Of a stretch of 64,000 bases of DNA, positions 18,131 through 27,618 are shown in pieces. The stretch spans positions 1,302,001-1,366,000 of the forward strand of contig NZ_CP092587.1 in assembly GCF_023920225.1 (NCBI RefSeq). Direction: 5' to 3'. The position numbers were made by a program, and so were the translations under genes. The notes under the pieces are model-generated. The model saw only the letters and a list, made by a program, of their open reading frames with translations. It searched no databases and was not told the origin of the DNA. This DNA is from Vibrio gazogenes. Lineage in GTDB: Bacteria > Pseudomonadota > Gammaproteobacteria > Enterobacterales > Vibrionaceae. How positions within the stretch are numbered: position 1 is the first letter of the stretch; every line of letters begins with the position of its first letter.

Positions 18131-18721
18131 ATGAAAAAAAGTATAATCCTCGTGTTGGGATTGGCTGCTCTCATGAGTGGTTGTGCAAATAAAGTGACCT
18201 ATGGTGATGCACAGGCCGTAGAAACGAAAACCGTTGATTTCGGTTCGACAGATTTACAAAAAATCGCAGCAGATATGGTCGATAGTATGATGATGTCTGG
18301 TTCTGTGGCAGCCATTTCCCGAAACTCACGCCCGATTGTGTTTGTGGATGGCATTAAAAACAAAACCAGTGAACATATCGATACCGAATCGATTACGGAC
18401 ACGATTAGTACCAAGATGCTGAATTCTGGGAAGTTCCGTTTTGTTGATATGACGCGTATTGAAGCGGTCAGAAAGCAGTTAAATTTCCAGAACAATGATG
18501 CGTTAGTCGATAAGAGTAGCTCGATTCAGTTTGGTAAAATGGTTGGTGCACAATATATGTTATACGGAAATTTATCGAGTATCGTTAAAGATACGGGCAG
18601 CGATAAAGATGTGTACTACAAAATGACCATGCGTCTGATGGATTTGCGTTCAGGGCTCATCGAATGGGCTGATGAAACTGAAATTCGGAAAGAGCAGGAA
18701 AAGAGTTTTTTGGGATTTTAA
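18131..18721 (+). CDS. lpoB: penicillin-binding protein activator LpoB
   Basis: LpoB is the outer-membrane lipoprotein that reaches through the periplasm and stimulates the peptidoglycan synthase PBP1b. The 196-residue product has a signal peptide with lipobox (MSGC, Cys at 18), a short linker, and the globular domain from about residue 45. That domain carries IVFVDGIKNKTSEHIDTESI, FRFVDMTRIEAVRKQL and the closing RLMDLRSGLIEWADE, all typical. The linker is short, as in many non-enteric LpoB proteins. A GGTGAG RBS precedes the ATG. Confidence 0.94.
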   Translation: MKKSIILVLGLAALMSGCANKVTYGDAQAVETKTVDFGSTDLQKIAADMVDSMMMSGSVAAISRNSRPIVFVDGIKNKTSEHIDTESITDTISTKMLNSGKFRFVDMTRIEAVRKQLNFQNNDALVDKSSSIQFGKMVGAQYMLYGNLSSIVKDTGSDKDVYYKMTMRLMDLRSGLIEWADETEIRKEQEKSFLGF

Positions 18722-18745
18722 TCCACTGAGTTGAGGGCGTCAGCG

Positions 18746-19615
18746 ATGGCACGCATGTCATGGTCCGAAGCATGTCAATTAGATCCGTCTCTGGCGTCTC
18801 TGACTCATTTTTTCCGAGAAACCCCGACGGTTGCACAAACACTCGCTGGTGGTTTGACAAACCGCTGTTGGAAGATTGACATACCTGAGTCGCCTTCCGC
18901 TGTATGGCGTCCTTCAACGGACGTCACTCAAGCATTTTCAATCTCCCGCCATCAGGAATTCCACATTCTGTCAGCATTGAAAGATCAAGCGGGACAAATT
19001 TCTCCTGAACCGCTTTATCTTAATGAACAAGGGTTACTGGTTCAGTGGATTGAAGGGGACAGAGTTGTTGCAAATGACATTGAAGTCATAATTCGTCTGC
19101 TGAGCCAGATTCATCAATTTCCGACGACCCAACTGCCCATCGTTCCTTTTGCTTATACGGCACGTATTGATCATTACTGGTTCAAATTGCAGTCGATGTC
19201 TGCTGATCTGGATGCGATTGAGCCACTGTACAAAACTTGGCGAACACTTCCCAATATTGCTGAGGTGCCACTCTCTCTTTGTCATTTCGACTTAGGCTGC
19301 CACAATCTGATCAAAACGCCTCAGGGGATCAAAGTGATCGATTGGGAGTATGCGTCTTTGGCCGATCCAAGAATGGATTTAGCGATGACGATCGATATGT
19401 CCGATGTCAATTGGCTCACGGCTGTCGGGCAGTATTGTCAACAGCGAGATATTGCTGAGCTTGATTTATGGATTGAGGGAGTGAAAGCTTGGCTGCCCAG
19501 AGTTCGAATGTTGGCGATGTTATGGTATCTGATAGCTTTTCAGATGTGGGAAAACAAAGAGATGCAAGCTGCAGCCGAACGGATAAAAGCACAGTTCGAC
19601 AACTCATTTATTTAA
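18746..19615 (+). CDS. thiK: thiamine kinase-like phosphotransferase (ThiK/YcfN)
   Basis: This is an aminoglycoside-phosphotransferase-fold kinase. In E. coli ThiK phosphorylates salvaged thiamine to thiamine monophosphate. The 289-residue product has a divergent N-lobe with GGLTNRCWKI (nucleotide loop), the catalytic HFDLGCHNL near residue 180 (Asp and Asn as in the Brenner motif) and the DWEYAS metal-binding string near 199. The start is set at the ATG 18746, nine bases after GAGGG; the frame is open upstream from a TTG. It follows lpoB as in enterobacteria. Thiamine is the likely but not proven substrate. Confidence 0.82.
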   Translation: MARMSWSEACQLDPSLASLTHFFRETPTVAQTLAGGLTNRCWKIDIPESPSAVWRPSTDVTQAFSISRHQEFHILSALKDQAGQISPEPLYLNEQGLLVQWIEGDRVVANDIEVIIRLLSQIHQFPTTQLPIVPFAYTARIDHYWFKLQSMSADLDAIEPLYKTWRTLPNIAEVPLSLCHFDLGCHNLIKTPQGIKVIDWEYASLADPRMDLAMTIDMSDVNWLTAVGQYCQQRDIAELDLWIEGVKAWLPRVRMLAMLWYLIAFQMWENKEMQAAAERIKAQFDNSFI

Positions 19616-19790
19616 GAAAGGATTTATTCAATAACAGGCTTTCGCGACGACGGATAGCAATCGAATACACGGTGAGCGAAGTGCCTGGCAAGGGAGCGAA
19701 AAGATTGATTGATTATTTTCATGTCACACTCACTGTATCACCGGAGCGTTTCATGCTAGGTTCACTCTGTATGTTGGAAAGGGGATTGTT

Positions 19791-20330
19791 ATGATTATTT
19801 ATCTACATGGATTTGATTCAACCAGCCCTGGGAATCATGAAAAGGTGCTGCAATTACAATTTATTGATGATGATGTGCGTTTTATCAGCTATAGCACACT
19901 TCACCCCAGACACGATATGCGACATCTCCTGAAAGAAGTACATAAAGCGATTGAATTAAGTGATGACCCACACCCAATGATCTGTGGCGTCGGACTCGGT
20001 GCTTATTGGTCTGAGCGGATTGGTTTTTTATGCGGCATTAAACAGGTGCTATTCAATCCGAATCTACATCCTGAGGACAATATGCAAGGGAAGATAGATC
20101 GTCCGGAAGAGTATGAAGATATTGCGACCAAGTGTGCTTCTGAATTTAGATTAAAAAATAAAGCGCATTGCTTGGTTGTACTGTCTACCAATGATGAAGC
20201 ATTAGATAGTCGGAAAACGGCTGAAGAGCTGGGCAATTACTACGATATTATTTGGGACGAGACACAAAGCCATAAATTCAAGAAGATATCTCAACATCTT
20301 CAGACAATTAGCCAATTTAAAAATAAATAA
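19791..20330 (+). CDS. ycfP: YcfP family alpha/beta hydrolase-fold protein (UPF0227)
   Basis: The 179-residue product starts [19 protein letters not shown], the usual UPF0227 opening. The fold is that of a small esterase, but the nucleophile elbow reads CGVGLGAYW, with Gly in place of the catalytic Ser; this is a property of the family, since E. coli YcfP has the same. Thus either it is not a hydrolase or it works differently. The His of the C-terminal triad position (SHKFKK) is kept. An AAGGGG RBS precedes the ATG. It is the last gene before the ndh control region. Confidence 0.88.
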   Translation: MIIYLHGFDSTSPGNHEKVLQLQFIDDDVRFISYSTLHPRHDMRHLLKEVHKAIELSDDPHPMICGVGLGAYWSERIGFLCGIKQVLFNPNLHPEDNMQGKIDRPEEYEDIATKCASEFRLKNKAHCLVVLSTNDEALDSRKTAEELGNYYDIIWDETQSHKFKKISQHLQTISQFKNK

Positions 20331-20415
20331 AATTATATTTTTCATAAGGTTAAGCTATTGCTTGTCATCTAGGGAAAGACCATCGAGAAGGGTTGGTTTT
20401 TCTTGCAATCTTGGC

Positions 20416-20443
20416 TTGCATGACTTGATTTGCTCCTTATAAT
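20416..20443 (+). promoter_or_regulatory. predicted sigma70 promoter of ndh
   Basis: TTGCAT (20416-20421), a 16-base spacer and a perfect TATAAT (20438-20443) lie about 215 bases before the ndh start. The transcript would begin near 20450, inside the palindrome at 20449-20470. Confidence 0.6.
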
Positions 20444-20448
20444 GTTTC

Positions 20449-20470
20449 TTATCAAGTTAAAACTTGATAA
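20449..20470. promoter_or_regulatory. palindrome at the ndh start site
   Basis: TTATCAAGTT-AA-AACTTGATAA is a palindrome with ten-base arms and no mismatch. Its right arm overlaps the left half of the FNR box. It may be a second regulator site or allow FNR to bind in two registers. Confidence 0.5.
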
Positions 20471-20477
20471 AAATCAA
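20464..20477 (+). promoter_or_regulatory. perfect FNR box downstream of the ndh promoter
   Basis: TTGATAAAAATCAA matches the FNR consensus TTGATNNNNATCAA at all ten fixed positions. It lies about 20 bases beyond the -10 box, a place where FNR would block transcription. E. coli ndh is known to be repressed by FNR without oxygen, so the same control is inferred. Confidence 0.75.
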
Positions 20478-20657
20478 AATAAAATGAGAGCAGGGCTCAA
20501 CCTGACGACAGTTTATGTGAAGTAAAGTGACGCTTTATCTATATCAGTGCGTCTCACAGAAAAGTGACTTTCAACTTTCTTTACCCGTCCTATTTTTCTA
20601 GTTCGGAGTGGTGATTCCGGGCTATAACATGTTTATTCATTTTGAGGATAGTTTGTT

Positions 20658-21947
20658 GTGACTCGTATTGTTGTTGTTGGTGGCGGTGCAGGCGGTTTAG
20701 AGCTTGTCACTAAATTAGGCCACACATTAGGAAGAAAAGGGCGAGCCCAAATCACGTTAGTGGACAGAAATGCCAGCCACTTATGGAAGCCGTTATTGCA
20801 TGAAGTAGCAACGGGCTCTATGGATGAAGGTGTTGACGCGTTGAGTTATCGAGCCCATGCGAGAAATCATAGTTTTGATTTCCAAATGGGAAATCTGGAA
20901 GAGCTCGATCGGGACAGAAAAGTCATCACTTTGGCTGAATTGAAAGATGAGTATGGTGAGCTGCTGATCCCACGCCGCGAAGTGAAATACGATATTTTGG
21001 TATTGGCTATCGGTTCAACATCGAATGACTTTAATACTGAGGGCGTTAAAGATCACTGTATCTTTTTGGATAGTCCGGAGCAGGCCAATTTATTCCGGAC
21101 GGAGATGAACAATGAGTTTCTGAAGCTTCACGCCAAGAATGGTCATGGTACGGTTGATATTGCGATTGTCGGAGCCGGTGCGACGGGCGTAGAACTTTCT
21201 GCGGAATTACATAATGCGGTGAAAGAGCTGCGCAATTACGGCTTTGGTGATTTGGACTCAAATAAGTTGAATGTCCACCTCATTGAAGCTGGTGAGCGGA
21301 TTCTTCCTGCCTTACCACCACGAATTTCTTCTGCTGCCCATCATGAACTCACTAAACTAGGTGTGAATGTCCGCACATCAACGATGATCACCAAAGTTGA
21401 AGAAGACGGCCTGACGACCAAAGACGGTGAAAAAATTCCGGCGAAAATTATGGTCTGGGCCGCAGGGATTAAAGCACCTGATTTTATGAAAGATATCGCG
21501 GGTCTTGAAACCAACCGGATTAATCAGTTGGTGGTGACGAATACCTTACAGACGACCCGAGATGAAGATGTTTTCGTGATTGGTGATTTGGCCCAGTGTA
21601 CACAACCGGATGGATCATTTGTTCCACCACGTGCACAGGCTGCCCATCAAATGGCAAGCCGGACATTTAAAAACATCGTTGCTAAATTAAATGACCGGGA
21701 TATGAAGCCTTATGTTTATAAAGATCATGGTTCGCTGGTCTCTCTGAGTCGATTCTCAACCGTCGGTAGCCTGATGGGTAACCTGACGAAAGGTTCGATG
21801 ATGGTTGAAGGGACAATTGCCCGAGTGGTTTATATTTCTCTGTACCGAATGCATCAGATGGCGCTGCATGGGATGTTCAAAACAGCGTTGATGCTGCTGG
21901 TCGGAAGAATCAACAGAGTGCTTAGACCTAACCTGAAGCTGCACTAA
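20658..21947 (+). CDS. ndh: NADH dehydrogenase type II (NDH-2)
   Basis: NDH-2 is a single-subunit, FAD-containing, peripheral membrane enzyme that passes electrons from NADH to quinone without pumping ions. The 429-residue product begins at GTG 20658 with a GAGGAT RBS. It has the FAD-binding GGGAGGLE at about residues 8-15, the NADH-binding [10 protein letters not shown] near 172, the second FAD motif FVIGDLAQC near 308, and a C-terminal amphipathic membrane anchor ([20 protein letters not shown]). The gene has its own promoter and a terminator. Confidence 0.96.
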   Translation: MTRIVVVGGGAGGLELVTKLGHTLGRKGRAQITLVDRNASHLWKPLLHEVATGSMDEGVDALSYRAHARNHSFDFQMGNLEELDRDRKVITLAELKDEYGELLIPRREVKYDILVLAIGSTSNDFNTEGVKDHCIFLDSPEQANLFRTEMNNEFLKLHAKNGHGTVDIAIVGAGATGVELSAELHNAVKELRNYGFGDLDSNKLNVHLIEAGERILPALPPRISSAAHHELTKLGVNVRTSTMITKVEEDGLTTKDGEKIPAKIMVWAAGIKAPDFMKDIAGLETNRINQLVVTNTLQTTRDEDVFVIGDLAQCTQPDGSFVPPRAQAAHQMASRTFKNIVAKLNDRDMKPYVYKDHGSLVSLSRFSTVGSLMGNLTKGSMMVEGTIARVVYISLYRMHQMALHGMFKTALMLLVGRINRVLRPNLKLH

Positions 21948-21973
21948 TTCAATAAAAACCGGATTATATAGTT

Positions 21974-22003
21974 AATGCCATTCGCTCAAGAGCGAGTGGC
22001 ATT
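21974..22003 (+). terminator. terminator after ndh
   Basis: AATGCCATTCGCTC and GAGCGAGTGGCATT pair almost perfectly with loop AA, followed by CTTATCTTT. It lies 26 bases after the ndh stop. Confidence 0.8.
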
Positions 22004-22412
22004 CTTATCTTTAGAGCGTGAAAGATATTTCGCCGCTTTCTTTCTGATGAAACGAACACACAACGTTGCCAATAAACTGCTACTCGCTTTTTAACGTATA
22101 TCTATCCGGGCATAGATAAGAAGTTATCAATCCTTTTATATCAATTGGTTGAATATAATCTGCGATGAGTATCCAATCATGTAGACCGCTTCCCTATTGA
22201 GTTGTCCGCCAATCTTTAAGGGTAGTTATTGACTTATATGTCATTTCATTATCTTGTTTTCATTTGTGTCAAGTATTTCACAGGGGGGGAATGTTTGGGT
22301 ATTTATTCATCATTGCTACCCATGTTTTTTGTGAAACTACCCATTTCTAGCCTTGTTTCTATCGCGTCGAGTTGTAAGTTTTAACGTAAAGGAAATCAAA
22401 ACAAGGAATGTC
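22004..22412. other. control region before the transporter cassette
   Basis: These 409 AT-rich bases hold no gene I can support. They must carry the promoter of the 22413-31308 gene run. A TTGACT at 22229 has only poor -10 candidates at proper distance, which suits a promoter that needs an activator. Three spaced hexamers near 22296-22343 are listed separately. Confidence 0.5.
22296..22343. promoter_or_regulatory. three TGGGTA/TACCCA hexamers spaced 21 bp apart
   Basis: TGGGTA begins at 22296, and TACCCA (its complement) begins at 22317 and again at 22338. Each start is exactly 21 bases from the next, which is two turns of the helix, so all three face the same side of the DNA. The array lies 70-115 bases before the first transporter gene, a fitting place for an operator of the MalT-like regulator at 31326-33686. 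The link to that regulator is inferred. Confidence 0.45.
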
Positions 22413-23435
22413 ATGGATAACATCTACTATCTATCGGCAAGAGCAGGACGCTTATTGCTAGTATTTGTTGGTCTGTCAATGATCATCTTCTCTATTGCGA
22501 GATTAGTACCGGGTGACCCCGCACGAATCGCATTAGGGCCTATGGCGACACCCGAACAAGTCGCTGAGTTACGTGAAAGTATGGGACTCAACGAGCCGCT
22601 GGTTAGTCAATATATCCAATATGTCGGCAATTTGCTCGAGGGTGATATGGGCGAATCAACAATGACGGGTCGTGCTGTATTCACTGATATTCAACAAGCC
22701 TTACCTGCAACACTGGAGCTGGTTGTGGTTGCCGTGTTTTTCACAGCCTGTCTGGGGATTCCGCTAGGGTTGTTCGCAGCATACAAACCTAATGGTGTGT
22801 TTGACCAGTTCTCACGGATTATTTCGTTGGTTGGTGTTGTTACCCCGTCATTTTTACTAGCTATCATGCTTCAGTTGATGGCCAGTGTCGGATGGTTTGA
22901 TCTGCCTGTGACAGAAAGAATGTCCAGCATGATGACGTTTGATGAATCATACACCGGTTTGCTTCTTATCGATTCACTACTCGCCGGTCGCTTTGATGTT
23001 TTTGCCGATAGTTTGCAGCATATTCTATTACCTGCAATTGCATTATCAGCGGCGGGTATCTCTCAGGTCATGCGTATTACCCGTTCTTCGATGATTGAAT
23101 TTAGCCATCGTGACCATGTTGAAACGCTGCGCGCATGTGGTGTCAGCCGTCCGCTGGTGAATTTTAAATATCTGTTACGTTTAAGTGCTTCTGCGCCATT
23201 GACTATTTTAGGGCTCGAGTTTGCCTCTCTGATTGGTAATGCTTTCGTCGTGGAAATGGTGTTCTCGTGGCCGGGTGTAGCTAGTTATGGCGTTCGTTCT
23301 ATCCTGCATAAAGACTTTAATGCTGTGGTCGGTGTTGTATTGGTTTCTGGCGTGTTTTTCATCGTAGCAAACCTTCTTATCGACTTTGTTATTGGTCTTG
23401 TCGACCCACGAGTGAAGCTGAAAGGGAAGTCATAG
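22413..23435 (+). CDS. peptide-type ABC transporter permease (DppB/OppB family)
   Basis: This is the first inner-membrane permease of an oligopeptide/nickel-class importer. The 340-residue product from the ATG at 22413 (AAGGA RBS) has six hydrophobic segments. It carries the family opening (LSARAGRLLLVFVGLSMIIF, RLVPGDPARIALG) and the EAA-type coupling helix near residues 235-255 (HVETLRACGVSRPLVNFKYLL). An upstream TTG extends the frame but is unlikely. It is followed three bases later by the second permease. The solute cannot be read from the permease. Confidence 0.9.
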   Translation: MDNIYYLSARAGRLLLVFVGLSMIIFSIARLVPGDPARIALGPMATPEQVAELRESMGLNEPLVSQYIQYVGNLLEGDMGESTMTGRAVFTDIQQALPATLELVVVAVFFTACLGIPLGLFAAYKPNGVFDQFSRIISLVGVVTPSFLLAIMLQLMASVGWFDLPVTERMSSMMTFDESYTGLLLIDSLLAGRFDVFADSLQHILLPAIALSAAGISQVMRITRSSMIEFSHRDHVETLRACGVSRPLVNFKYLLRLSASAPLTILGLEFASLIGNAFVVEMVFSWPGVASYGVRSILHKDFNAVVGVVLVSGVFFIVANLLIDFVIGLVDPRVKLKGKS

Positions 23436-23438
23436 TAT

Positions 23439-24350
23439 ATGAGTAACTCAGAGACACATTTGCCAAATGGAGCGGAGGAGTTTGCTCCGGAAACAGCGAG
23501 TAAACAGTACACAAATTTTGGAAGAGCCTGGTACCGTTTCACCCGTAATCATACCGCAGTCATCGGTTTATTCATTGTTGTTAGTGTGCTGCTGCTGGCG
23601 ATATTCGCTCCGTTACTGGCACCATACCCGGAACATGCCGGTAGCTTCGTTAATTTCAGAGCACGCCACTCAGCACCCAGTTTAGAGTACTTTATGGGGA
23701 CTGATAACATCGGCCGCGATATTTTCAGTCGCGTGATTTACGGATACCGCATCTCGCTCTCATTAGTCGTTGGTGTTCTTGCTCTCTCTGTGCCGATTGG
23801 TGTTCTACTTGGGATCGTTGCTGCTTACGCCGGCGGTTGGGTTGAGCAGGTCATTATGCGTTTCAACGACATGTTACTTGCTGTACCACCACTGGCACTC
23901 GCTCTGGCAATCACATCGATTCTTGAACCAAACCTTGTTAACGCAATGATTGCGATCTCGTTCTTATGGTGGAACTGGCACTGCCGACTGATTTACCGCC
24001 TGGCGAAAAGTCTGGTGACAGAGGATTTTGTAGAAGCTGCTCGTTTAAGTGGCGCGTCTCACTGGCATATTATTTCTAAAGAGATTTTGCCTAACTGTAT
24101 TGCTGCTATCAGCGTTAAAACGACGCTGGATGCCGGATTCGTCATCCTGTTTGGTGCAACACTAAGTTTTCTGGGGCTTGGGGTACAACCACCGACGCCG
24201 GATCTTGGCACCATGGTGTCGACCGGATCAAGTTACTTACCAGAATACTGGTGGGAAGCGATCATGCCGGGGCTTGCAATTTTATATGCCATTCTGGGGT
24301 TCAACCTGCTTGGTGATGGATTACGTGATTTCTTTGATGTTGAGGTATAA
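23439..24350 (+). CDS. peptide-type ABC transporter permease (DppC/OppC family)
   Basis: This is the second permease of the importer. The 303-residue product has the N-terminal OppC-type opening (about residues 30-60, WYRFTRNHTAVIGLFIVVSV), the string GTDNIGRDIFSRVIYG that marks the family (near 88-103), and the EAA loop VEAARLSGASHWHIISKEIL near 198-217. Its gene overlaps nothing and lies three and two bases from its neighbours, so the transporter genes are one transcript. Confidence 0.9.
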   Translation: MSNSETHLPNGAEEFAPETASKQYTNFGRAWYRFTRNHTAVIGLFIVVSVLLLAIFAPLLAPYPEHAGSFVNFRARHSAPSLEYFMGTDNIGRDIFSRVIYGYRISLSLVVGVLALSVPIGVLLGIVAAYAGGWVEQVIMRFNDMLLAVPPLALALAITSILEPNLVNAMIAISFLWWNWHCRLIYRLAKSLVTEDFVEAARLSGASHWHIISKEILPNCIAAISVKTTLDAGFVILFGATLSFLGLGVQPPTPDLGTMVSTGSSYLPEYWWEAIMPGLAILYAILGFNLLGDGLRDFFDVEV

Positions 24351-24352
24351 CC

Positions 24353-26029
24353 ATGCACTTGATAGAAATTAATAACCTCAACCTTGCATTTAAGGTGTAC
24401 GGCGGGACCAGAAAGGTACTGCACAATGTTTCTATTAACATTAAGCCGGGCGAGCGAGTTGCCTTGATTGGTGAATCAGGTTCAGGCAAAAGTGTCACCA
24501 GTAAGTTCTTAATCGGCACACTGAATGATAGCCAGACAATTATAGAAAGTGGCGAACTGAAAGTTAACGGTAAAGACGCATTCAGCATGAGCTCCGTTGA
24601 GCGAGAATCGCTTAAAGGTTCTGTTATGTCGATGATTCAACAGGATCCACAAACATCGTTTAACCCAGTGTTCCGCATTGGTACTCACTTGGACGATATT
24701 ATGAAGGCCGGTGACAAGCTGATGAACATCTCAAACAGTGCTGCGAAGAGGAAGTCACATATTCTGGATGTGCTTAAGAAAGTAAAGCTGTTAGATCCCG
24801 AGCGTGTGTATTCATCTTATCCTTGGCAGTTGTCGGGCGGAATGCGTCAAAGAGTGTTGATTGCGATGGCTTTGCTTCATCCGACTCGACTACTGATCGC
24901 TGACGAACCGGGAACGGCGTTAGATGTGACGACTCAGGATGAAATCATCAATCTAATCAACCAGTTGGTGATTGATGAGAAACTTGCACTGTTAATGGTG
25001 ACTCACAATCTGGGTGTGGTACGTAAAACCGCAGACCGGGTTTACGTCATGCAGCACGGTCGTATTGTTGAACACGGTGTGGTTAAGGATATTTTTGCGC
25101 ATCCCAAACACCCATACACAGTAAGACTGTTTAACGCTGTACCGAAGCTATATGTGGATAGTGATTCAGCACAAAACAATACAAATGAGTCTGTTCTTGT
25201 CAGTCTGGTGAATGTAGAAAAATGTTTTATCACCAAGAAAAACTGGCGTGGTCAAGTGGTTGACGAAGTTGCGGCTGTTAAACCGCTCTCTTTGGATATT
25301 CACAAAGGCGATACGTTCGGGATCGCCGGTGAATCGGGCTCTGGTAAAACAACCTTAGCACGTATGATTATGGGGATCATCGAGTCGACAAGTGGCAGCA
25401 TCATGATTGAGAACCGTCACTTGAAATCATGGCGTCAAAAGAAAGCAAACCGCCACAGTATTCAGATGGTTCACCAAAATCCAGCGGCGTCTTTAAATCC
25501 ACGCCGTACCATTGCTCAAATACTTGAGGTTCCACTGAAGTTTATTGCTCAAAGCGAAAAACGTCAGCCGGAAATCGAGCGTTTATTAACACTGGTGGAA
25601 TTACCGCTGGAATATGCGGATATGTATCCGTCCAGCTTGTCCGGTGGTCAGAAGCAACGTGTGGCAATCGCACGAGCGCTTGCGGCTAACCCAACCATTT
25701 TGGTGTTAGATGAGCCAACTTCAGCCCTCGATGTGTCCGTACAGAAAAGCATTATTTCTTTGTTGGAAAAATTACAGCAACAGCTTGGTCTGACATACAT
25801 CTTTATTTCTCACGATTTAAGTTTAATGCGCAATTTCTGTAATCGGGTTGCGATCATGTTCCGCGGGCAATTGATTGAAAGCGGCAACACGAAAGAAATT
25901 TTTGAACAATCAACACAGCTTTATACCCGAGCACTTATTCGAGCAATCCCTGTGGTTAGCGATGATGAAGAGCAACATAAGCCCAAGATTAGTGACGAAG
26001 ATGCGATGCGAGTCTTGCAGCAGGGATGA
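24353..26029 (+). CDS. fused ABC transporter ATP-binding protein (DppD-DppF type)
   Basis: The 558-residue product joins two ATPase domains that are separate proteins in the classic Dpp and Opp systems. The first has Walker A GESGSGKS near residues 39-46, an LSGGMRQRV signature and Walker B LLIADEPGTALD. The second has Walker A GESGSGKT near 325-332, [15 protein letters not shown] and TILVLDEPTSALD. Both domains look competent. The C-terminal oligopeptide-type extensions (HPKHPYTVRLFNAVP, STQLYTRALIRAIP) confirm the subclass. It drives the permeases encoded just upstream. Confidence 0.92.
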   Translation: MHLIEINNLNLAFKVYGGTRKVLHNVSINIKPGERVALIGESGSGKSVTSKFLIGTLNDSQTIIESGELKVNGKDAFSMSSVERESLKGSVMSMIQQDPQTSFNPVFRIGTHLDDIMKAGDKLMNISNSAAKRKSHILDVLKKVKLLDPERVYSSYPWQLSGGMRQRVLIAMALLHPTRLLIADEPGTALDVTTQDEIINLINQLVIDEKLALLMVTHNLGVVRKTADRVYVMQHGRIVEHGVVKDIFAHPKHPYTVRLFNAVPKLYVDSDSAQNNTNESVLVSLVNVEKCFITKKNWRGQVVDEVAAVKPLSLDIHKGDTFGIAGESGSGKTTLARMIMGIIESTSGSIMIENRHLKSWRQKKANRHSIQMVHQNPAASLNPRRTIAQILEVPLKFIAQSEKRQPEIERLLTLVELPLEYADMYPSSLSGGQKQRVAIARALAANPTILVLDEPTSALDVSVQKSIISLLEKLQQQLGLTYIFISHDLSLMRNFCNRVAIMFRGQLIESGNTKEIFEQSTQLYTRALIRAIPVVSDDEEQHKPKISDEDAMRVLQQG

Positions 26030-26043
26030 TTTAAGGAGAGACA

Positions 26044-27618
26044 ATGACAACATGTTATAGAATTGGCATTGATGTTGGTGGAACCAATACCGATGCCGTA
26101 TTAATGAATTACAACGAAGTCGTCGTAACGACTAAGCAGCCAACGACAGAAGATGTCACGACAGGGATAGAAAAAGCGCTTCGCATTATTTTAGAAACCT
26201 CTGGCGTTGCATGTGCTGACATTCTGGGAGTGATGATTGGTACGACCCACTTCACTAATGCTGTCGTTGAGCGTAAGCACTTAACCAAAACTGCCGTTAT
26301 TCGGCTATGTTTACCGGCAACCTTGAGTGTTCCTCCATTTGCCGGGTGGCCAGATGACATCAAATCATTGATTGATGCAGGTCGCTACATGGTGAAAGGT
26401 GGTTATGAGTTTGACGGACGCAAAATCAATCCATTAGATGAAGTTCACATCAAAGAGATCGCTCTTGAACTGAAGAACAAAGGTGTTACTTCAGCAATCG
26501 TTAACAGCGTATTTAGCCCGGTGAATGATGATTCAGAAAAACGTGTTGCGGAAATCTTCGCAGAACTTTATCCCGAATGTCGTGTTGTTCTTTCTAATCA
26601 GGTCGGTCGAATTGGCCTGTTGGAACGTGAGAATGCTGCAATTCTGAATGCCAGCTTATTAGCGCTGAGTGAAAAAACTGTCGATGCATTTGCCAATGCA
26701 CTGAAAGTGTGTGGTTTACATTGCCCATTCTTTATCACGCAAAACGACGGTACTTTAATGAACGCTGAGTTTGTTAAGCGATTCCCGGTTCTTACTTTTG
26801 CCAGCGGCCCGACCAATTCAATGCGCGGTGCTGTATTCCTTTCAGGTGAACAGGATGCCATTGTAGTTGATATTGGGGGGACGACGACAGATGTTGGTTT
26901 GGTGCAACAGGGCTTCCCGCGTCAGGCTTCATCAAGTGTTGATGTCGGCGGTGTGCGTACCAACTTCCGAATGCCGGATATGGTATCGGTCGGTTTAGGT
27001 GGTGGTAGCTGCGTGAACTTTAACCTTGGCATCATCGACAAAAAAATTGAAGTCGGTCCGCACAGTGTTGGTTACCGAATTACTGAAGAAGCACTGGTCT
27101 TTGGCGGTACACAGACAACTGCAACGGATATCGCTGTTGCTTCAGGTCGTGTGCAAGTTGGTGACGTTAGCAAAGTGACGGATATTGACGAATCACTTGT
27201 GGCACTTTCTCTTGAAGAAATAGACCGAATTATGCTCAACGTGGTTGAGAAAAACCGTCTTTCTTCAGCTCAGATTCCAGTCATCGTTGTCGGTGGTGGT
27301 TCTATTATCGCACCGGATGAAATTGGTGGTTTGAAAGCCATTAAACCAAATCATTTTTCAGTTGCAAACGCAGTCGGTGCGGCAATTGCTCAGGTGAGTG
27401 GTGAGGCCGATAAGATTTACAGTCTGACAAATTTAACGCGTCAAGAAGCGATTGATGATGCGGTGAATGTTGCGATTGAGAGGGCCGTTGCAGCAGGTGC
27501 GAGTGCGCAAAGTATTCAAGTTATCGACCAAGAAGATGTGCCGTTAGCGTATTTACCGGGGAATGCCACTCGTATTCGAGTCAAAGTGGTCGGAGATTTG
27601 GAGTTTAACCATGATTGA
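26044..27618 (+). CDS. hydantoinase/oxoprolinase family protein (HyuA-like, short form)
   Basis: Members of this family use ATP to open the amide ring of hydantoins, 5-oxoproline or lactams. The 524-residue product has the N-terminal phosphate-binding motif GIDVGGTNTDAVLM (residues 7-20), FASGPTNSMRGAVFLSG near 253 and IVVDIGGTTTDVGLV near 277, so the actin-like ATPase fold is complete. It is shorter than the hydantoinase A subunits of about 700 residues. This short form often travels with a DUF917 protein, here the next gene, which overlaps it by eight bases. No HyuB-type subunit is present. The substrate is unknown. Confidence 0.85.
   Translation: MTTCYRIGIDVGGTNTDAVLMNYNEVVVTTKQPTTEDVTTGIEKALRIILETSGVACADILGVMIGTTHFTNAVVERKHLTKTAVIRLCLPATLSVPPFAGWPDDIKSLIDAGRYMVKGGYEFDGRKINPLDEVHIKEIALELKNKGVTSAIVNSVFSPVNDDSEKRVAEIFAELYPECRVVLSNQVGRIGLLERENAAILNASLLALSEKTVDAFANALKVCGLHCPFFITQNDGTLMNAEFVKRFPVLTFASGPTNSMRGAVFLSGEQDAIVVDIGGTTTDVGLVQQGFPRQASSSVDVGGVRTNFRMPDMVSVGLGGGSCVNFNLGIIDKKIEVGPHSVGYRITEEALVFGGTQTTATDIAVASGRVQVGDVSKVTDIDESLVALSLEEIDRIMLNVVEKNRLSSAQIPVIVVGGGSIIAPDEIGGLKAIKPNHFSVANAVGAAIAQVSGEADKIYSLTNLTRQEAIDDAVNVAIERAVAAGASAQSIQVIDQEDVPLAYLPGNATRIRVKVVGDLEFNHD

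Noticed and set aside
19796..20330. YcfP as a pseudo-enzyme peculiar to this strain because of its missing nucleophile Ser
   Set aside because: The same Gly is found in E. coli YcfP, so it is a family trait and not a lesion here.
24353..26029. Frame fusion artefact joining two ATPase genes
   Set aside because: Both domains are complete and linked by a normal linker; fused DppD-DppF proteins are common in this transporter class.
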